This document shows positions 56,822 to 64,000 of a DNA stretch of 64,000 nt, one piece after another; within the stretch, counting starts at the first letter, position 1, and each line of letters begins with the position of its first letter. The notes under the pieces were generated by a model. The model was not told the origin of the DNA, searched no databases, and worked only from the letters and a program-made list of their open reading frames with translations. The stretch spans positions 124,001 to 188,000 of the forward strand of contig NZ_QDDL01000003.1 of NCBI RefSeq assembly GCF_003097315.1. The letters are read 5' to 3'. The translations under genes and the position numbers were made by a program. This DNA comes from Pelagibaculum spongiae (GTDB taxonomy: Bacteria > Pseudomonadota > Gammaproteobacteria > Enterobacterales > Pelagibaculaceae).

Positions 56822-57172
56822 TTAGGCTCCCCACAAAATCAGTAAACACCAGAGAGTAATAATCAGACATACAAAAATCACCAACATTTGCAGCAATAAG
56901 CGCAAACCATTCGGCTTAACGTAGTCCGTTAAAATTCCCCACATACCTACCCAGCTATGCACTGCAACAGAAATTACTGTTGCCAAGGTAAATACCTTGA
57001 ACCAAGTAGCCGCAAACAAATGGCTCCAAGTCGCATAAGTGATTTCAGGAGAACCGATTAAAAAACCGGCAAAGAAGATTGTGTAAAGTGCCAGAACTAT
57101 CGCGGTTGCTCTTTGATACAACCAATCGGTCAAGCCATTTTTGCTAAGGCTTGTAATGTAATCTACAGCCAT
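56822..57172 (-). CDS. sdhD: Succinate dehydrogenase membrane anchor SdhD
   Basis: A 116-residue inner-membrane subunit with three transmembrane helices. WLYQRATAIVLALYTIFFAGFL starts the first, and AVHSWVGMWGILTDYVK contains the heme-ligand His and quinone-site Asp-Tyr. The ATG at 57170-57172 has GGGAG seven bases upstream; the GTG two codons before is less likely. It overlaps the end of sdhC by ten bases and abuts sdhA. Confidence 0.93.
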   Translation of the reverse strand: MAVDYITSLSKNGLTDWLYQRATAIVLALYTIFFAGFLIGSPEITYATWSHLFAATWFKVFTLATVISVAVHSWVGMWGILTDYVKPNGLRLLLQMLVIFVCLIITLWCLLILWGA

Positions 57173-57549
57173 AACCACACTCCCGTTAACGCAACCAGAA
57201 TTGCAGTGACAACCATCATCGCCACAGCACCCTGCTTGCCGCTTTCTTTTTCCTCGCCATAGCCAAGATCCATCAACAAGTGGCGGATACCCGCACAGAA
57301 GTGATAAATCAAGAACGCCATTGCAAACAGCGTCGCCAGCTTTCCAACTGAGCCATCAAGTACACTTTTCAACTGAAGGAAATTCTGCTCAGAACTGAGC
57401 GAAAAATCCAAAAGCCAAAGCAATACTGGCATTAACAGGAATAACAACACACCGGATATCCGGTGCAGAATCGAGGCTTTTGCAGTAATTGGCAGCTGCA
57501 TCGCCATAATATCGCCAGGCGAAATATTTCTAGGTCTTTTATCTTTCAT
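57163..57549 (-). CDS. sdhC: Succinate dehydrogenase cytochrome b556 subunit SdhC
   Basis: A 128-residue inner-membrane subunit with three helices. The family markers RPRNISPGD-like start (KRPRNISPGDIMAMQLPITAKASILHRISGV, with the quinone-site Ser and Arg in HRISG) and HFCAGIRHLLMDLG (heme-ligand His) are present. First gene of sdhCDAB, divergent from gltA. The 328-base gap upstream holds the gltA promoter. I could not identify the sdh promoter with confidence. Confidence 0.95.
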   Translation of the reverse strand: MKDKRPRNISPGDIMAMQLPITAKASILHRISGVLLFLLMPVLLWLLDFSLSSEQNFLQLKSVLDGSVGKLATLFAMAFLIYHFCAGIRHLLMDLGYGEEKESGKQGAVAMMVVTAILVALTGVWLWL

Positions 57550-57792
57550 AAGAGCTCCGACTCTCCCACACGGAGTGGCGTCACGTCAGCGCGAACACCG
57601 TCAGCAAGATACCAATGGGTAAATACAACCAATAAGAATATAGACTGCGTATCGAGACACCCCATAGCACGGCCAAATAGTATCCCAGCGACAGATCAAA
57701 ACAAAGTGCATATTTGGATATAAAAGCTATGACCTAAGGGGTAGTTATTACATCGAAGACCAAAAAAAATTTGCCTTGCGTCAATGCTGCAA

Positions 57793-57820
57793 TTGACAAA
57801 GCGCGCTCCACTCTTATAGT
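57793..57820 (+). promoter_or_regulatory. gltA sigma70 promoter
   Basis: A perfect TTGACA (57793-57798) and TATAGT (57815-57820) are spaced by 16 bases, about 58 bases upstream of gltA. It lies in the gltA-sdhC divergent region. Confidence 0.72.
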
Positions 57821-57877
57821 TAACCCCCCAAACATCCCTGGTCGGGTGAGATTTTCGACACCAGAGGAGGGCCATAA

Positions 57878-59170
57878 ATGGCAGAAAAAACGGCTCAATT
57901 ACAGTTACCGAACGGTGAATCTCCTGTTGCATTACCGATTCACTCCGGAACCCTTGGTCAAGATGTTGTAGATATCAGCAAGCTTGGTGGTCATGGCGTA
58001 TTTACCTTTGACCCTGGCTTCTTATCGACTGCATCTTGCGAATCCAAGATTACATTTATCGATGGCGGAAAAGGCGTATTGCTACATCGCGGCTACCCCA
58101 TCGATCAGCTAGCAACCCAGTCTGATTACCTGGAAGTTTGCTATCTGTTGTTATATGGAGAGCTGCCAGACCAGAAGCAAAAAGAGCACTTCACCAGCAC
58201 CGTTCAGAACCACACCATGGTTCATGAACAGTTGGCTGCGTTCTATAAAGGCTTCAGACGTGATGCCCACCCAATGGCGATTATGGCCGGTGTTGTTGCC
58301 GCCTTATCAGCGTTTTACCATGACTCTTTAGACATCACAGACCCGCATCACCGGGAAGTTTGCGCATTCAGATTGATTGCAAAAATCCCGACAATTGCAG
58401 CAATGTGTTACAAGTACACCAAAGGGCAACCTTTTGTTTATCCACGCAATGACCAGAGCTATGCCGGGAACTTCCTGCGCATGATGTTCAGCACGCCTTG
58501 CTCGGATTACCAGGTTAACCCAGTACTTGAAAGAGCGATGGATCGTATTTTCACTCTGCACGCCGATCACGAGCAGAATGCATCTACGTCTACAGTTCGT
58601 TTGGCTGGTTCTTCTGGAGCCAACCCATTTGCTTGTATCGCTGCCGGTATTGCCGCTCTGTGGGGACCAGCCCACGGTGGTGCAAACGAAGCAGTACTGA
58701 CTATGCTGGAAGAAATTGGTGATGAGAGCCGAATCGATGAATTCGTTGCTCGCGCCAAAGACAAGAACGATCCATTCCGCCTGATGGGCTTCGGCCACCG
58801 GGTTTACAAGAACTTCGACCCTCGCGCCAAAGTTATGAAACAAACCTGCGACGAAGTTTTAGGTGAATTAGGCCTGGATAACGATCCTCTACTGAAGATC
58901 GCCAAGCGCCTGGAACAGATCGCTCTGGAAGATGAGTACTTCATTGAACGAAGCCTCTATCCGAATGTCGACTTCTACTCCGGCATCATTTTGAAAGCCA
59001 TTGGCATTCCAACCAATATGTTTACCGTAATCTTTGCCTTGGCAAGAACAGTAGGCTGGATTGCACACTGGAACGAAATGATCAGCGATCCAAGTTATCG
59101 CATCGGCCGTCCTCGCCAGCTATATACCGGCGAAGACAAGCGTGAATGGAAACCTGTTTCCGAGCGCTAA
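57878..59170 (+). CDS. gltA: Citrate synthase (type II, hexameric)
   Basis: Condenses acetyl-CoA and oxaloacetate. The 430 residues match the gammaproteobacterial long form that has an N-terminal beta extension. Catalytic residues sit in [12 protein letters not shown] (His), [15 protein letters not shown] (His), and NVDFYSGI (Asp). [23 protein letters not shown] is the central helix. The ATG has GAGGAGG upstream at good spacing. Its own promoter and terminator make it monocistronic and divergent from sdh. Confidence 0.98.
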   Translation: MAEKTAQLQLPNGESPVALPIHSGTLGQDVVDISKLGGHGVFTFDPGFLSTASCESKITFIDGGKGVLLHRGYPIDQLATQSDYLEVCYLLLYGELPDQKQKEHFTSTVQNHTMVHEQLAAFYKGFRRDAHPMAIMAGVVAALSAFYHDSLDITDPHHREVCAFRLIAKIPTIAAMCYKYTKGQPFVYPRNDQSYAGNFLRMMFSTPCSDYQVNPVLERAMDRIFTLHADHEQNASTSTVRLAGSSGANPFACIAAGIAALWGPAHGGANEAVLTMLEEIGDESRIDEFVARAKDKNDPFRLMGFGHRVYKNFDPRAKVMKQTCDEVLGELGLDNDPLLKIAKRLEQIALEDEYFIERSLYPNVDFYSGIILKAIGIPTNMFTVIFALARTVGWIAHWNEMISDPSYRIGRPRQLYTGEDKREWKPVSER

Positions 59171-59172
59171 AA

Positions 59173-59196
59173 GAAAGCCCGCTTCGGCGGGCTTTT
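59173..59196 (+). terminator. Terminator after gltA
   Basis: Stem AAGCCCGC / GCGGGCTT with a TTCG tetraloop, then a TTT run. Confidence 0.88.
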
Positions 59197-59254
59197 CAAT
59201 GCTTGCACCTGCAGTAATTCTCGATCGTTCAAACCCGACCCAAATCGCAAGCAT

Positions 59255-59286
59255 AAAAAAAGCCAGCTCAATGAGCTGGCTTTTTT
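59255..59286 (-). terminator. Terminator of the left tRNA-Glu pair
   Basis: Stem AGCCAGCTCA / TGAGCTGGCT with A-run and T-run, two bases past the tRNA 3' end on the minus strand. The equivalent at 63371-63400 is nearly the same sequence. Confidence 0.85.
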
Positions 59287-59288
59287 AT

Positions 59289-59364
59289 TGGTATCCCCAA
59301 GGGGAGTCGAACCCCTGTTACCGCCGTGAAAGGGCGGTGTCCTAGGCCTCTAGACGATGGGGAC
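59289..59364 (-). tRNA. tRNA-Glu (UUC)
   Basis: 76 bases including encoded CCA. Acceptor GTCCCCA pairs with TGGGGAT; anticodon loop CTTTCAC gives UUC; T-loop GTTCGACTC. Identical in sequence to the other copies in the window. Confidence 0.97.
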
Positions 59365-59431
59365 CTTGAACTTTTCACTACATGCTACATCGACTCAAAT
59401 CAAAACCTGTTTGAATCAATGCCTTTTCAAT

Positions 59432-59507
59432 TGGTATCCCCAAGGGGAGTCGAACCCCTGTTACCGCCGTGAAAGGGCGGTGTCCTAGGCCTCTAGACGA
59501 TGGGGAC
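59432..59507 (-). tRNA. tRNA-Glu (UUC)
   Basis: Second copy, 67 bases upstream of the first in transcription direction, with the same 76-base sequence and encoded CCA. It is the first gene of the left pair. Confidence 0.97.
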
Positions 59508-59525
59508 ATCTCAAGACGGAGCAGA

Positions 59526-59553
59526 ATTTTACTGATTGAGAACCAAGAGTCAA
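59526..59553 (-). promoter_or_regulatory. Promoter of the left tRNA-Glu pair
   Basis: On the minus strand TTGACT and TAAAAT are spaced by 16 bases, with a pyrimidine/GC-rich discriminator (CTGCTCCGTC) before the first tRNA. It overlaps the end of the hydrolase gene. Confidence 0.55.
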
Positions 59554-60293
59554 GCAGAAATCCATTTTTCTATTTTTATTAAATGTTGCTGCCAGTTTTG
59601 CTCCAACATAAAACAATGCCCGGCATTTTCTAACAATAAATAATCTGCTGAAATTTGCTCTGCCATTTGCCGTTGCAAAATTTCTGGAACAAAATCATCC
59701 GCAGCTGAAGCCACTACAAGCACTGATTTTTTTTGCAGCTCAATACCCGGCGAATAAGGCAAAGACAACTGTGAAAGAACTATCGCAGATTCAGCATGCA
59801 GCACTTCCTTAAGCCGTTCATTCGCCAAAACACCCAAGACGCCTGGACTCCAAGAAAACAACTTACCTTCAGAAATTTTTTGCATGCACAATGCACCACC
59901 ACCCTGCAAAGGCAATGAACAAACAAAAACCACCGATTTAATTTCGATCTTTTCAACCAACCGCGCCAACAATGCCCCGCCCATCGAAAAACCCATCACC
60001 ACAGGAGGCTCAGGTAATTTTTCAATTTCCGAGACTAAAAAATCGAGATAGGATTCAATTGTTTGAGTTTGCAGCATAAAAGGGTCAAATTTCTCGCCAT
60101 GACATGGCAAAGAAGGCGCGCAAACTCGATAGCCTTTTTCTTCAAGCCACGGCAAAAAATTATCAGACCAGATTGAATTTCCAGTCATAACACCATGAAT
60201 TAAAAAAATAATAGGTTTTTCTGAAAGCCTACCATTAGAGGCATTACTATCAGGAGATTTTTCGGAAGGTTTTTCTGAATTAGATGTAGCCAT
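59550..60293 (-). CDS. Alpha/beta hydrolase
   Basis: A 247-residue cytoplasmic hydrolase. After a Ser/Asn/Glu-rich ~25-residue leader, the core shows oxyanion strand FLIHGVMTGNSIWSDN, nucleophile Ser in VMGFSMGGALL, acid Asp in SAADDFVPE, and His in ENAGHCFMLE. The lid is short (residues 140-175). The family covers esterases, lipases and C-C hydrolases, and the substrate cannot be told. It sits between the tRNA-Glu and tRNA-Ala genes, all on the minus strand. Confidence 0.8.
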   Translation of the reverse strand: MATSNSEKPSEKSPDSNASNGRLSEKPIIFLIHGVMTGNSIWSDNFLPWLEEKGYRVCAPSLPCHGEKFDPFMLQTQTIESYLDFLVSEIEKLPEPPVVMGFSMGGALLARLVEKIEIKSVVFVCSLPLQGGGALCMQKISEGKLFSWSPGVLGVLANERLKEVLHAESAIVLSQLSLPYSPGIELQKKSVLVVASAADDFVPEILQRQMAEQISADYLLLENAGHCFMLEQNWQQHLIKIEKWISA

Positions 60294-60319
60294 GGCGTCC
60301 TTGCCTTGAGCTAAAAATT

Positions 60320-60395
60320 TGGTGGAGCTAAACGGGATCGAACCGTTGACCTCAACACTGCCAGTGTTGCGCTCTCCCAGCTGAGCTATAGCCCC
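60320..60395 (-). tRNA. tRNA-Ala (GGC)
   Basis: 76 bases with encoded CCA. Acceptor begins GGGGCTA; anticodon arm ACACTGGCAGTGT gives GGC. The acceptor pairs GGGGCTA / TAGCTCC differ from the other copy, with compensating change. Confidence 0.96.
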
Positions 60396-60420
60396 TTTTT
60401 CGTCGTACTAAAAAGGAAAT

Positions 60421-60496
60421 TGGTGGAGCCATGCGGGATCGAACCGCAGACCTCAACACTGCCAGTGTTGCGCTCTCCCAGCTGAGCTATGGCCCC
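60421..60496 (-). tRNA. tRNA-Ala (GGC)
   Basis: 76 bases with encoded CCA; acceptor GGGGCCA pairs with TGGCTCC; anticodon GGC. First of the two tandem Ala genes, 25 bases from the second. Confidence 0.96.
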
Positions 60497-60510
60497 AATC
60501 GACGGAGCGC

Positions 60511-60539
60511 ATTCTATGGAAACGCGCCCCGCCTGTCAA
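60511..60539 (-). promoter_or_regulatory. Promoter of the tRNA-Ala pair
   Basis: On the minus strand a perfect TTGACA and TAGAAT at 17-base spacing, followed by a GC-rich discriminator (GCGCTCC), as usual for stringently controlled tRNA genes. It lies right after the aroF stop. Confidence 0.78.
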
Positions 60540-60544
60540 CGATC

Positions 60545-61621
60545 TTACTTAGAGGAAAGCCGCTTTGGCAGCGTTTCTCTTAACTTATCAGCCATATCGA
60601 TCAGCGTTTTCTCAGTAGTTTGCCAATCAATACAGCCATCTGTCACTGAAACACCATACTTCAGGTCTTCCAAATTAGCTGGGATCTTTTGGTTTCCTGC
60701 CTCGATATTACTTTCCAACATCATACCTACGATCGACTGATTGCCTTCCAACACTTGGTTAGCAATATTATCGGCAACCAGCGGCTGCAGAGAAGGATCT
60801 TTGTTGGAGTTCGCGTGACTACAATCGACGATGATATTTGATCGTTCGCCTACTGCTTCCAATCGCTTCTCGCATAAAGCGATGTTGACCGAATCGTAAT
60901 TCGGTTGCTTGCCACCGCGCAACACCACATGCCCGTACTTATTACCGCGAGTACGAATCACCACACACTGCCCTTGACGGTTAATACCGAGGAAACTATG
61001 TGGCTGGGAAACCGATTGCATTGCATTAATCGCAACCTCTAGCCCGCCATCGGTGCCATTTTTAAAACCAACTGGCATAGAAAGGCCCGAAGACATTTCA
61101 CGGTGAGTCTGCGACTCGGTGGTTCTGGCACCAATCGCTGACCATGAAATCAGATCAGATAAATATTGTGGAGAGATAGGATCGAGCGCTTCGGTTGCCG
61201 CTGGCAATCCGAGCTCATTAATCCATAGCAACAATTCACGAGCGACTTCTAAGCCTTCTTCAATATGGAAAGAGTCGTCCATTCGCGGATCATTAATTAA
61301 GCCCTTCCAACCAACGGTAGTTCGTGGTTTTTCAAAATAGACACGCATCACTAAATACAACGTGTCGCCTACTTTTTTAGAAAGCTCAGCCAGCTTTTCT
61401 GCATAGGCCTTCGCAGCTTTAACATCATGGATCGAGCATGGCCCCACTACGACTATCAGCCGATGATCTTTACCGTCAAGAATATCCTCAACAACCTTGC
61501 GGCCTGAGAGGATGGTCTTTTCGGCAGAATCGGAGACAGGTAGGCGAGCCTTAAGCTCTCGGGGAGTAATCAGAACATCCTGCGAGATCACATTCACATT
61601 GTGTATTTCATTTTCAGACAT
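60545..61621 (-). CDS. aroF: 3-deoxy-7-phosphoheptulonate (DAHP) synthase, AroF-like
   Basis: First step of the shikimate pathway, from phosphoenolpyruvate and erythrose 4-phosphate. The 358 residues are the type I-alpha form: VVGPCSIHD (metal Cys), YFEKPRTTVGWKGLINDP, SAIGARTTESQTHREM, GFKNGTDGG, VDCSHANSNKD and YGVSVTDGC. ATEALDPISPQYLSDL and VDCSH-NSNKD are closer to the tyrosine-sensitive E. coli AroF than to AroG, so Tyr feedback is likely but unproven. Confidence 0.92.
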   Translation of the reverse strand: MSENEIHNVNVISQDVLITPRELKARLPVSDSAEKTILSGRKVVEDILDGKDHRLIVVVGPCSIHDVKAAKAYAEKLAELSKKVGDTLYLVMRVYFEKPRTTVGWKGLINDPRMDDSFHIEEGLEVARELLLWINELGLPAATEALDPISPQYLSDLISWSAIGARTTESQTHREMSSGLSMPVGFKNGTDGGLEVAINAMQSVSQPHSFLGINRQGQCVVIRTRGNKYGHVVLRGGKQPNYDSVNIALCEKRLEAVGERSNIIVDCSHANSNKDPSLQPLVADNIANQVLEGNQSIVGMMLESNIEAGNQKIPANLEDLKYGVSVTDGCIDWQTTEKTLIDMADKLRETLPKRLSSK

Positions 61622-61717
61622 AAATTAGGCACACCTGTTATTGTCCACTCATAACTAATTTTTATGAGTCACTGCTGGCTAACCCCACTATAACGTCTGA
61701 AGGCCGACACAGAAAGC

Positions 61718-61909
61718 CTAGAAGCCAGATTCTCCCTCTTGGCGAGGAAATGTGCGTTCATCCTTACCCGTTTTAAACTCTTCGACCATTTCGTTGTACG
61801 CACCTCGCACCAATTCCGAAACTATCTCCCCCATTTGGCGATCAGTTCTAAAGCTTAATTTTTTCAACATTGAATGCGCATCGGCATCGATTTTAACTAA
61901 TTTTTTCAT
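61718..61909 (-). CDS. Small probable ribbon-helix-helix protein
   Basis: A 63-residue basic protein, MKKLVKIDADAHSMLKKLSFRTDRQMGEIVSELVRGAYNEM followed by a charged tail. The strand-helix-helix order (VKIDADAHSML, MGEIVSELVRGA) fits the CopG/Arc (ribbon-helix-helix) DNA-binding fold, as in antitoxins or small regulators. No toxin gene is adjacent. The ATG at 61907-61909 has AGGAA ten bases upstream; the longer frame to 61990 runs into the next gene. It is upstream of aroF on the same strand. Confidence 0.6.
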   Translation of the reverse strand: MKKLVKIDADAHSMLKKLSFRTDRQMGEIVSELVRGAYNEMVEEFKTGKDERTFPRQEGESGF

Positions 61910-61982
61910 CAATAAAATTCCTACTAAACCCAAGCACAATCTTAGCAGCCCGGTAGACCGGGGTGGTTGGCCAGACCACAGA

Positions 61983-63080
61983 TTAGCCATTCAACCTATT
62001 TACTCCGGGCGACATATCACATTTTTTTAACAAATCATTCCAGGCTTGTGCGTGAGACACACTGACCTTGCGAAACTGACTCACCAAACCGCCCTGCCCG
62101 ACCAGACGATTTAGGTAATTTTGAAACTCCAAGCCCACTAGCAGTCGCTTATTTTTTAACATCTCCAACCAAAAACCCTCAAGCAATTCAGCCTGCCGAG
62201 CCAACAACACCATTCGCGTTTGAATTTCCGGAATAAAATAACGATAAAGCAAACCTTGCATGCGCTTTACTTGCTTGCGGCGAAACGGGTTGTTACAGCT
62301 CCCCATTGCAGAAAACGCTTCCACTCGCTCTTCAGCCAACTGCAGTTCTGCCGTTAATAATTTCAGCTCTCTCCAAAACTTACCGCCAGCGAAATTAGAC
62401 AACGCTTGAAATGCGGGATAGACATTGTCGATATTCACCCGCTCAGGCGACCGCTGCGCCTGTAGCAAAATCTGCAAAGGGCGCGATAAAGAAATCACCA
62501 CATCACCCTGCAAACCTGAAGCTGCATAGAGTCGGCCAACCTCAGGGCTCTCTAGCAAAATATTCCAAAAACGAACCGACCAACGCCCCCGCCGCAACCG
62601 ATCAACTTGCTTGATCAAATCACCCGCCCGACCAGAATCGATGCATTGCTTAGTCAGCTGAAACAACTTCAGCTCTCGCTGCAATCGAGGCGGGCCATTT
62701 TGTATTTTGCCCAAAGGCCCATTCGCTTCTGCCAGCAAAGACAAAATACCGCAACGATCCAACTCGATAGATTCCAGCAAGTTAAATGAGACTCGCACCT
62801 CTTTAATTAATGCATCTGGTTTATTGGGCACAGCAAAAAAATCTGACCTAGGAAAGTCCAGTGGCTGCATATCAGTGACTCGCTCAAGTCGCTGCAAATA
62901 CTCACGACTTGGTCGATCTGAGCCACTGCAACCTGCTAACAATCCAGACACTGAAATTAATAACAACACGATCAATCGAAGCACACCCAATGACAACGCA
63001 CTCGACAACCCAAAAAACAAACCACGGCCCATCTCAATCAACGCTTGCTTCCCTGCAACCACCCAGACACCTCCAAGCAC
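61983..63080 (-). CDS. DUF3080-like lipoprotein
   Basis: A 365-residue protein. The N-terminus has a hydrophobic stretch ending in lipobox LLAGC (about residue 51 of this frame), which suggests the true start lies further in (for example the ATG of MGRGLFFG, about residue 17). The mature part has DYLQRL-like SREYLQRLERVTDM, SFNLLESIELDRCGI, RFWNIL and a long helical C-terminal half with CNN and DLLKKCD cysteines. It matches what I recall of DUF3080 lipoproteins. The function is unknown. It overlaps no neighbour. Confidence 0.6.
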   Translation of the reverse strand: MLGGVWVVAGKQALIEMGRGLFFGLSSALSLGVLRLIVLLLISVSGLLAGCSGSDRPSREYLQRLERVTDMQPLDFPRSDFFAVPNKPDALIKEVRVSFNLLESIELDRCGILSLLAEANGPLGKIQNGPPRLQRELKLFQLTKQCIDSGRAGDLIKQVDRLRRGRWSVRFWNILLESPEVGRLYAASGLQGDVVISLSRPLQILLQAQRSPERVNIDNVYPAFQALSNFAGGKFWRELKLLTAELQLAEERVEAFSAMGSCNNPFRRKQVKRMQGLLYRYFIPEIQTRMVLLARQAELLEGFWLEMLKNKRLLVGLEFQNYLNRLVGQGGLVSQFRKVSVSHAQAWNDLLKKCDMSPGVNRLNG

Positions 63081-63370
63081 TCACTTTCAAACAAAGATTT
63101 AATCACCAACTAAGAATCAGCCAGACAACCGAGCAAACCCTCAATCGCAAACATCAGCATGGGCTACAAGTCGCTTACAAACCAGCCGCGGCAACACATA
63201 CCAAAGACAGTAGCTGCAAAAGAAAACCACAAAAGAGAGTATCGAAGGGAACTAAACGAAACTGACGACAAAGAAAACAGTAGACGTTGATAGTCAACCA
63301 CCAGCCAAGTGGCAGATAAACAAGCCATAGCCGAACACACAACAAGGCTCGAACCACTTTATTTTGAGCA
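63081..63370. other. Gap without recognised gene
   Basis: About 290 bases between the DUF3080-like gene and the tRNA-Glu array. The plus strand is A/C-rich. The only long frames are low-complexity and overlap tRNA or terminator sequence. I see no gene. Confidence 0.5.
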
Positions 63371-63400
63371 AAAAAAAGCCAACTCAATGAGTTGGCTTTC
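63371..63400 (-). terminator. Terminator of the right tRNA-Glu array
   Basis: Stem GCCAACTCA / TGAGTTGGC with an A-run on one side, five bases past the last tRNA on the minus strand. It differs from the terminator at 59255-59286 mainly by compensating changes in the stem. Confidence 0.8.
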
Positions 63401-63405
63401 TTAAT

Positions 63406-63481
63406 TGGTATCCCCAAGGGGAGTCGAACCCCTGTTACCGCCGTGAAAGGGCGGTGTCCTAGGCCTCTAGACGATGGGGAC
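63406..63481 (-). tRNA. tRNA-Glu (UUC)
   Basis: Last gene of the right array, 76 bases with CCA, same sequence as the other copies. Confidence 0.97.
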
Positions 63482-63531
63482 CTTGAACTTTTTACTGCGT
63501 TGCATCGAATGTTCAGTCAATGCCACTGAAT

Positions 63532-63607
63532 TGGTATCCCCAAGGGGAGTCGAACCCCTGTTACCGCCGTGAAAGGGCGGTGTCCTAGGCCTCTAGACGA
63601 TGGGGAC
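63532..63607 (-). tRNA. tRNA-Glu (UUC)
   Basis: Array copy; the 50-base spacer to the 63406 copy is identical to that between the next two genes. Confidence 0.97.
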
Positions 63608-63667
63608 CTTGAACTTTTTACTTAAACTTCTTACATCGAATCGAATTATTAATCGATTCAACTAAAT

Positions 63668-63743
63668 TGGTATCCCCAAGGGGAGTCGAACCCCTGTTAC
63701 CGCCGTGAAAGGGCGGTGTCCTAGGCCTCTAGACGATGGGGAC
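63668..63743 (-). tRNA. tRNA-Glu (UUC)
   Basis: Array copy, same 76-base sequence with CCA. It starts the second repeat unit of two tRNAs. Confidence 0.97.
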
Positions 63744-63793
63744 CTTGAACTTTTTACTGCGTTGCATCGAATGTTCAGTCAATGCCACTGAAT

Positions 63794-63869
63794 TGGTATC
63801 CCCAAGGGGAGTCGAACCCCTGTTACCGCCGTGAAAGGGCGGTGTCCTAGGCCTCTAGACGATGGGGAC
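63794..63869 (-). tRNA. tRNA-Glu (UUC)
   Basis: Array copy, 50 bases upstream of the 63668 copy with an identical spacer to that at 63482-63531. Confidence 0.97.
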
Positions 63870-63930
63870 CTTGAACTTGCTTTGCTACACCAATTTCACG
63901 CCAAGCGATTGAAATCAATGCCTTTAAATT

Positions 63931-64000
63931 TGGTATCCCCAAGGGGAGTCGAACCCCTGTTACCGCCGTGAAAGGGCGGTGTCCTAGGCCTCTAGACGAT
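63931..64000 (-). tRNA. tRNA-Glu (UUC), cut by window edge
   Basis: The 3' end, anticodon and most of the D arm are present and identical to the other copies; about six bases of the acceptor 5' end are outside the window. More copies may follow. Confidence 0.95.

Larger units (their letters stand above)
63406..63930 (-). repeat. Tandem duplication of a two-tRNA unit
   Basis: Unit 63406-63667 and unit 63668-63930 each contain tRNA, 50-base spacer, tRNA and a ~60-base spacer. The 50-base spacers (63482-63531 and 63744-63793) are identical; the 60-base ones share only the first ten bases (CTTGAACTT-). Confidence 0.85.

Noticed and set aside
58328-58843. Minus-strand frame of 171 codons
   Set aside because: Antisense to the conserved core of gltA.
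63175-63417. Hydrophobic 80-codon minus-strand frame
   Set aside because: Runs through the tRNA terminator and into a tRNA gene; composition follows the A-rich plus strand.
63406-64000. Regular repeats with unique spacers, CRISPR-like
   Set aside because: The 76-base repeats fold as tRNA-Glu with encoded CCA, and the spacers are partly identical.

Overview
The window looks like chromosome of a gammaproteobacterium, probably marine and aerobic, with moderately low GC. The evidence is a ribosome modulation factor gene, lexA with two tandem SOS boxes, the pabB-nudL and gloB-yafS-rnhA-dnaQ neighbourhoods, the gltA / sdhCDAB / sucAB-lpd-sucCD block, and type II QueF. A close relative cannot be named from sequence alone.

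Layout. 1-2.6 kb is a patch of mobile-element debris: an IS66 transposase cut by the window edge, a Y1/HUH transposase of REP-associated type, and the tail of an ISL3 transposase. 2.6-7.7 kb holds housekeeping and stress genes: a DUF6172-like protein, thiI, lexA, rmf, and an exported DUF3466 protein with a GlyGly-CTERM-like tail. 7.7-15.3 kb is a polyhydroxyalkanoate neighbourhood: a Sel1 lipoprotein abutting phaC, a phasin, a MaoC/PhaJ-like hydratase, phaB and an AcuI-type reductase, with sixA and queF inserted. 15.7-20.9 kb holds pabB-nudL, a YCII protein, an amber-interrupted membrane protein, thrH and a PAS protein. 21.2-27.5 kb is sulfur assimilation: cysH (iron-sulfur APS-reductase type), cysB, a TSUP exporter, a DUF2970 protein, a secreted propeller-like protein, cysI and its DUF934 partner. 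27.6-34.3 kb holds sohB, an SCP2 protein and the yeaG-yeaH-spoVR operon.

34.4-39.3 kb is the accessory island. It carries a small membrane protein, then the C-terminal part of an Rhs-type polymorphic toxin (LysM, hydrophobic linker, HINT autoprotease, SHH-motif nuclease tip) with no Rhs core and no convincing start, its candidate immunity gene, and a frameshifted IS4 transposase remnant. 39.3-46.3 kb returns to core genes: mltD, gloB, yafS-like, rnhA, dnaQ, nhaB and an unknown exported protein. 46.4-59.2 kb is the TCA cycle block, with gltA divergent from sdhCDAB, followed by sucAB-lpd-sucCD. 59.3-64 kb has seven tRNA-Glu(UUC) genes in two arrays (the last cut by the window edge), two tRNA-Ala(GGC) genes, an alpha/beta hydrolase, an aroF-type DAHP synthase, a small probable DNA-binding protein and a DUF3080-like lipoprotein.

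Two repeat systems cross these regions: a dispersed imperfect palindrome with core C(T/C)AC(C/T)TCAA found in at least four intergenic gaps, and duplicated tRNA-Glu units. The items most worth follow-up are the orphan toxin tip with its immunity gene, the palindrome family beside a REP-type transposase, the tRNA-Glu expansion, and the amber-split membrane gene. No clearly new multi-gene system is apparent; most of the window is conserved core genome.
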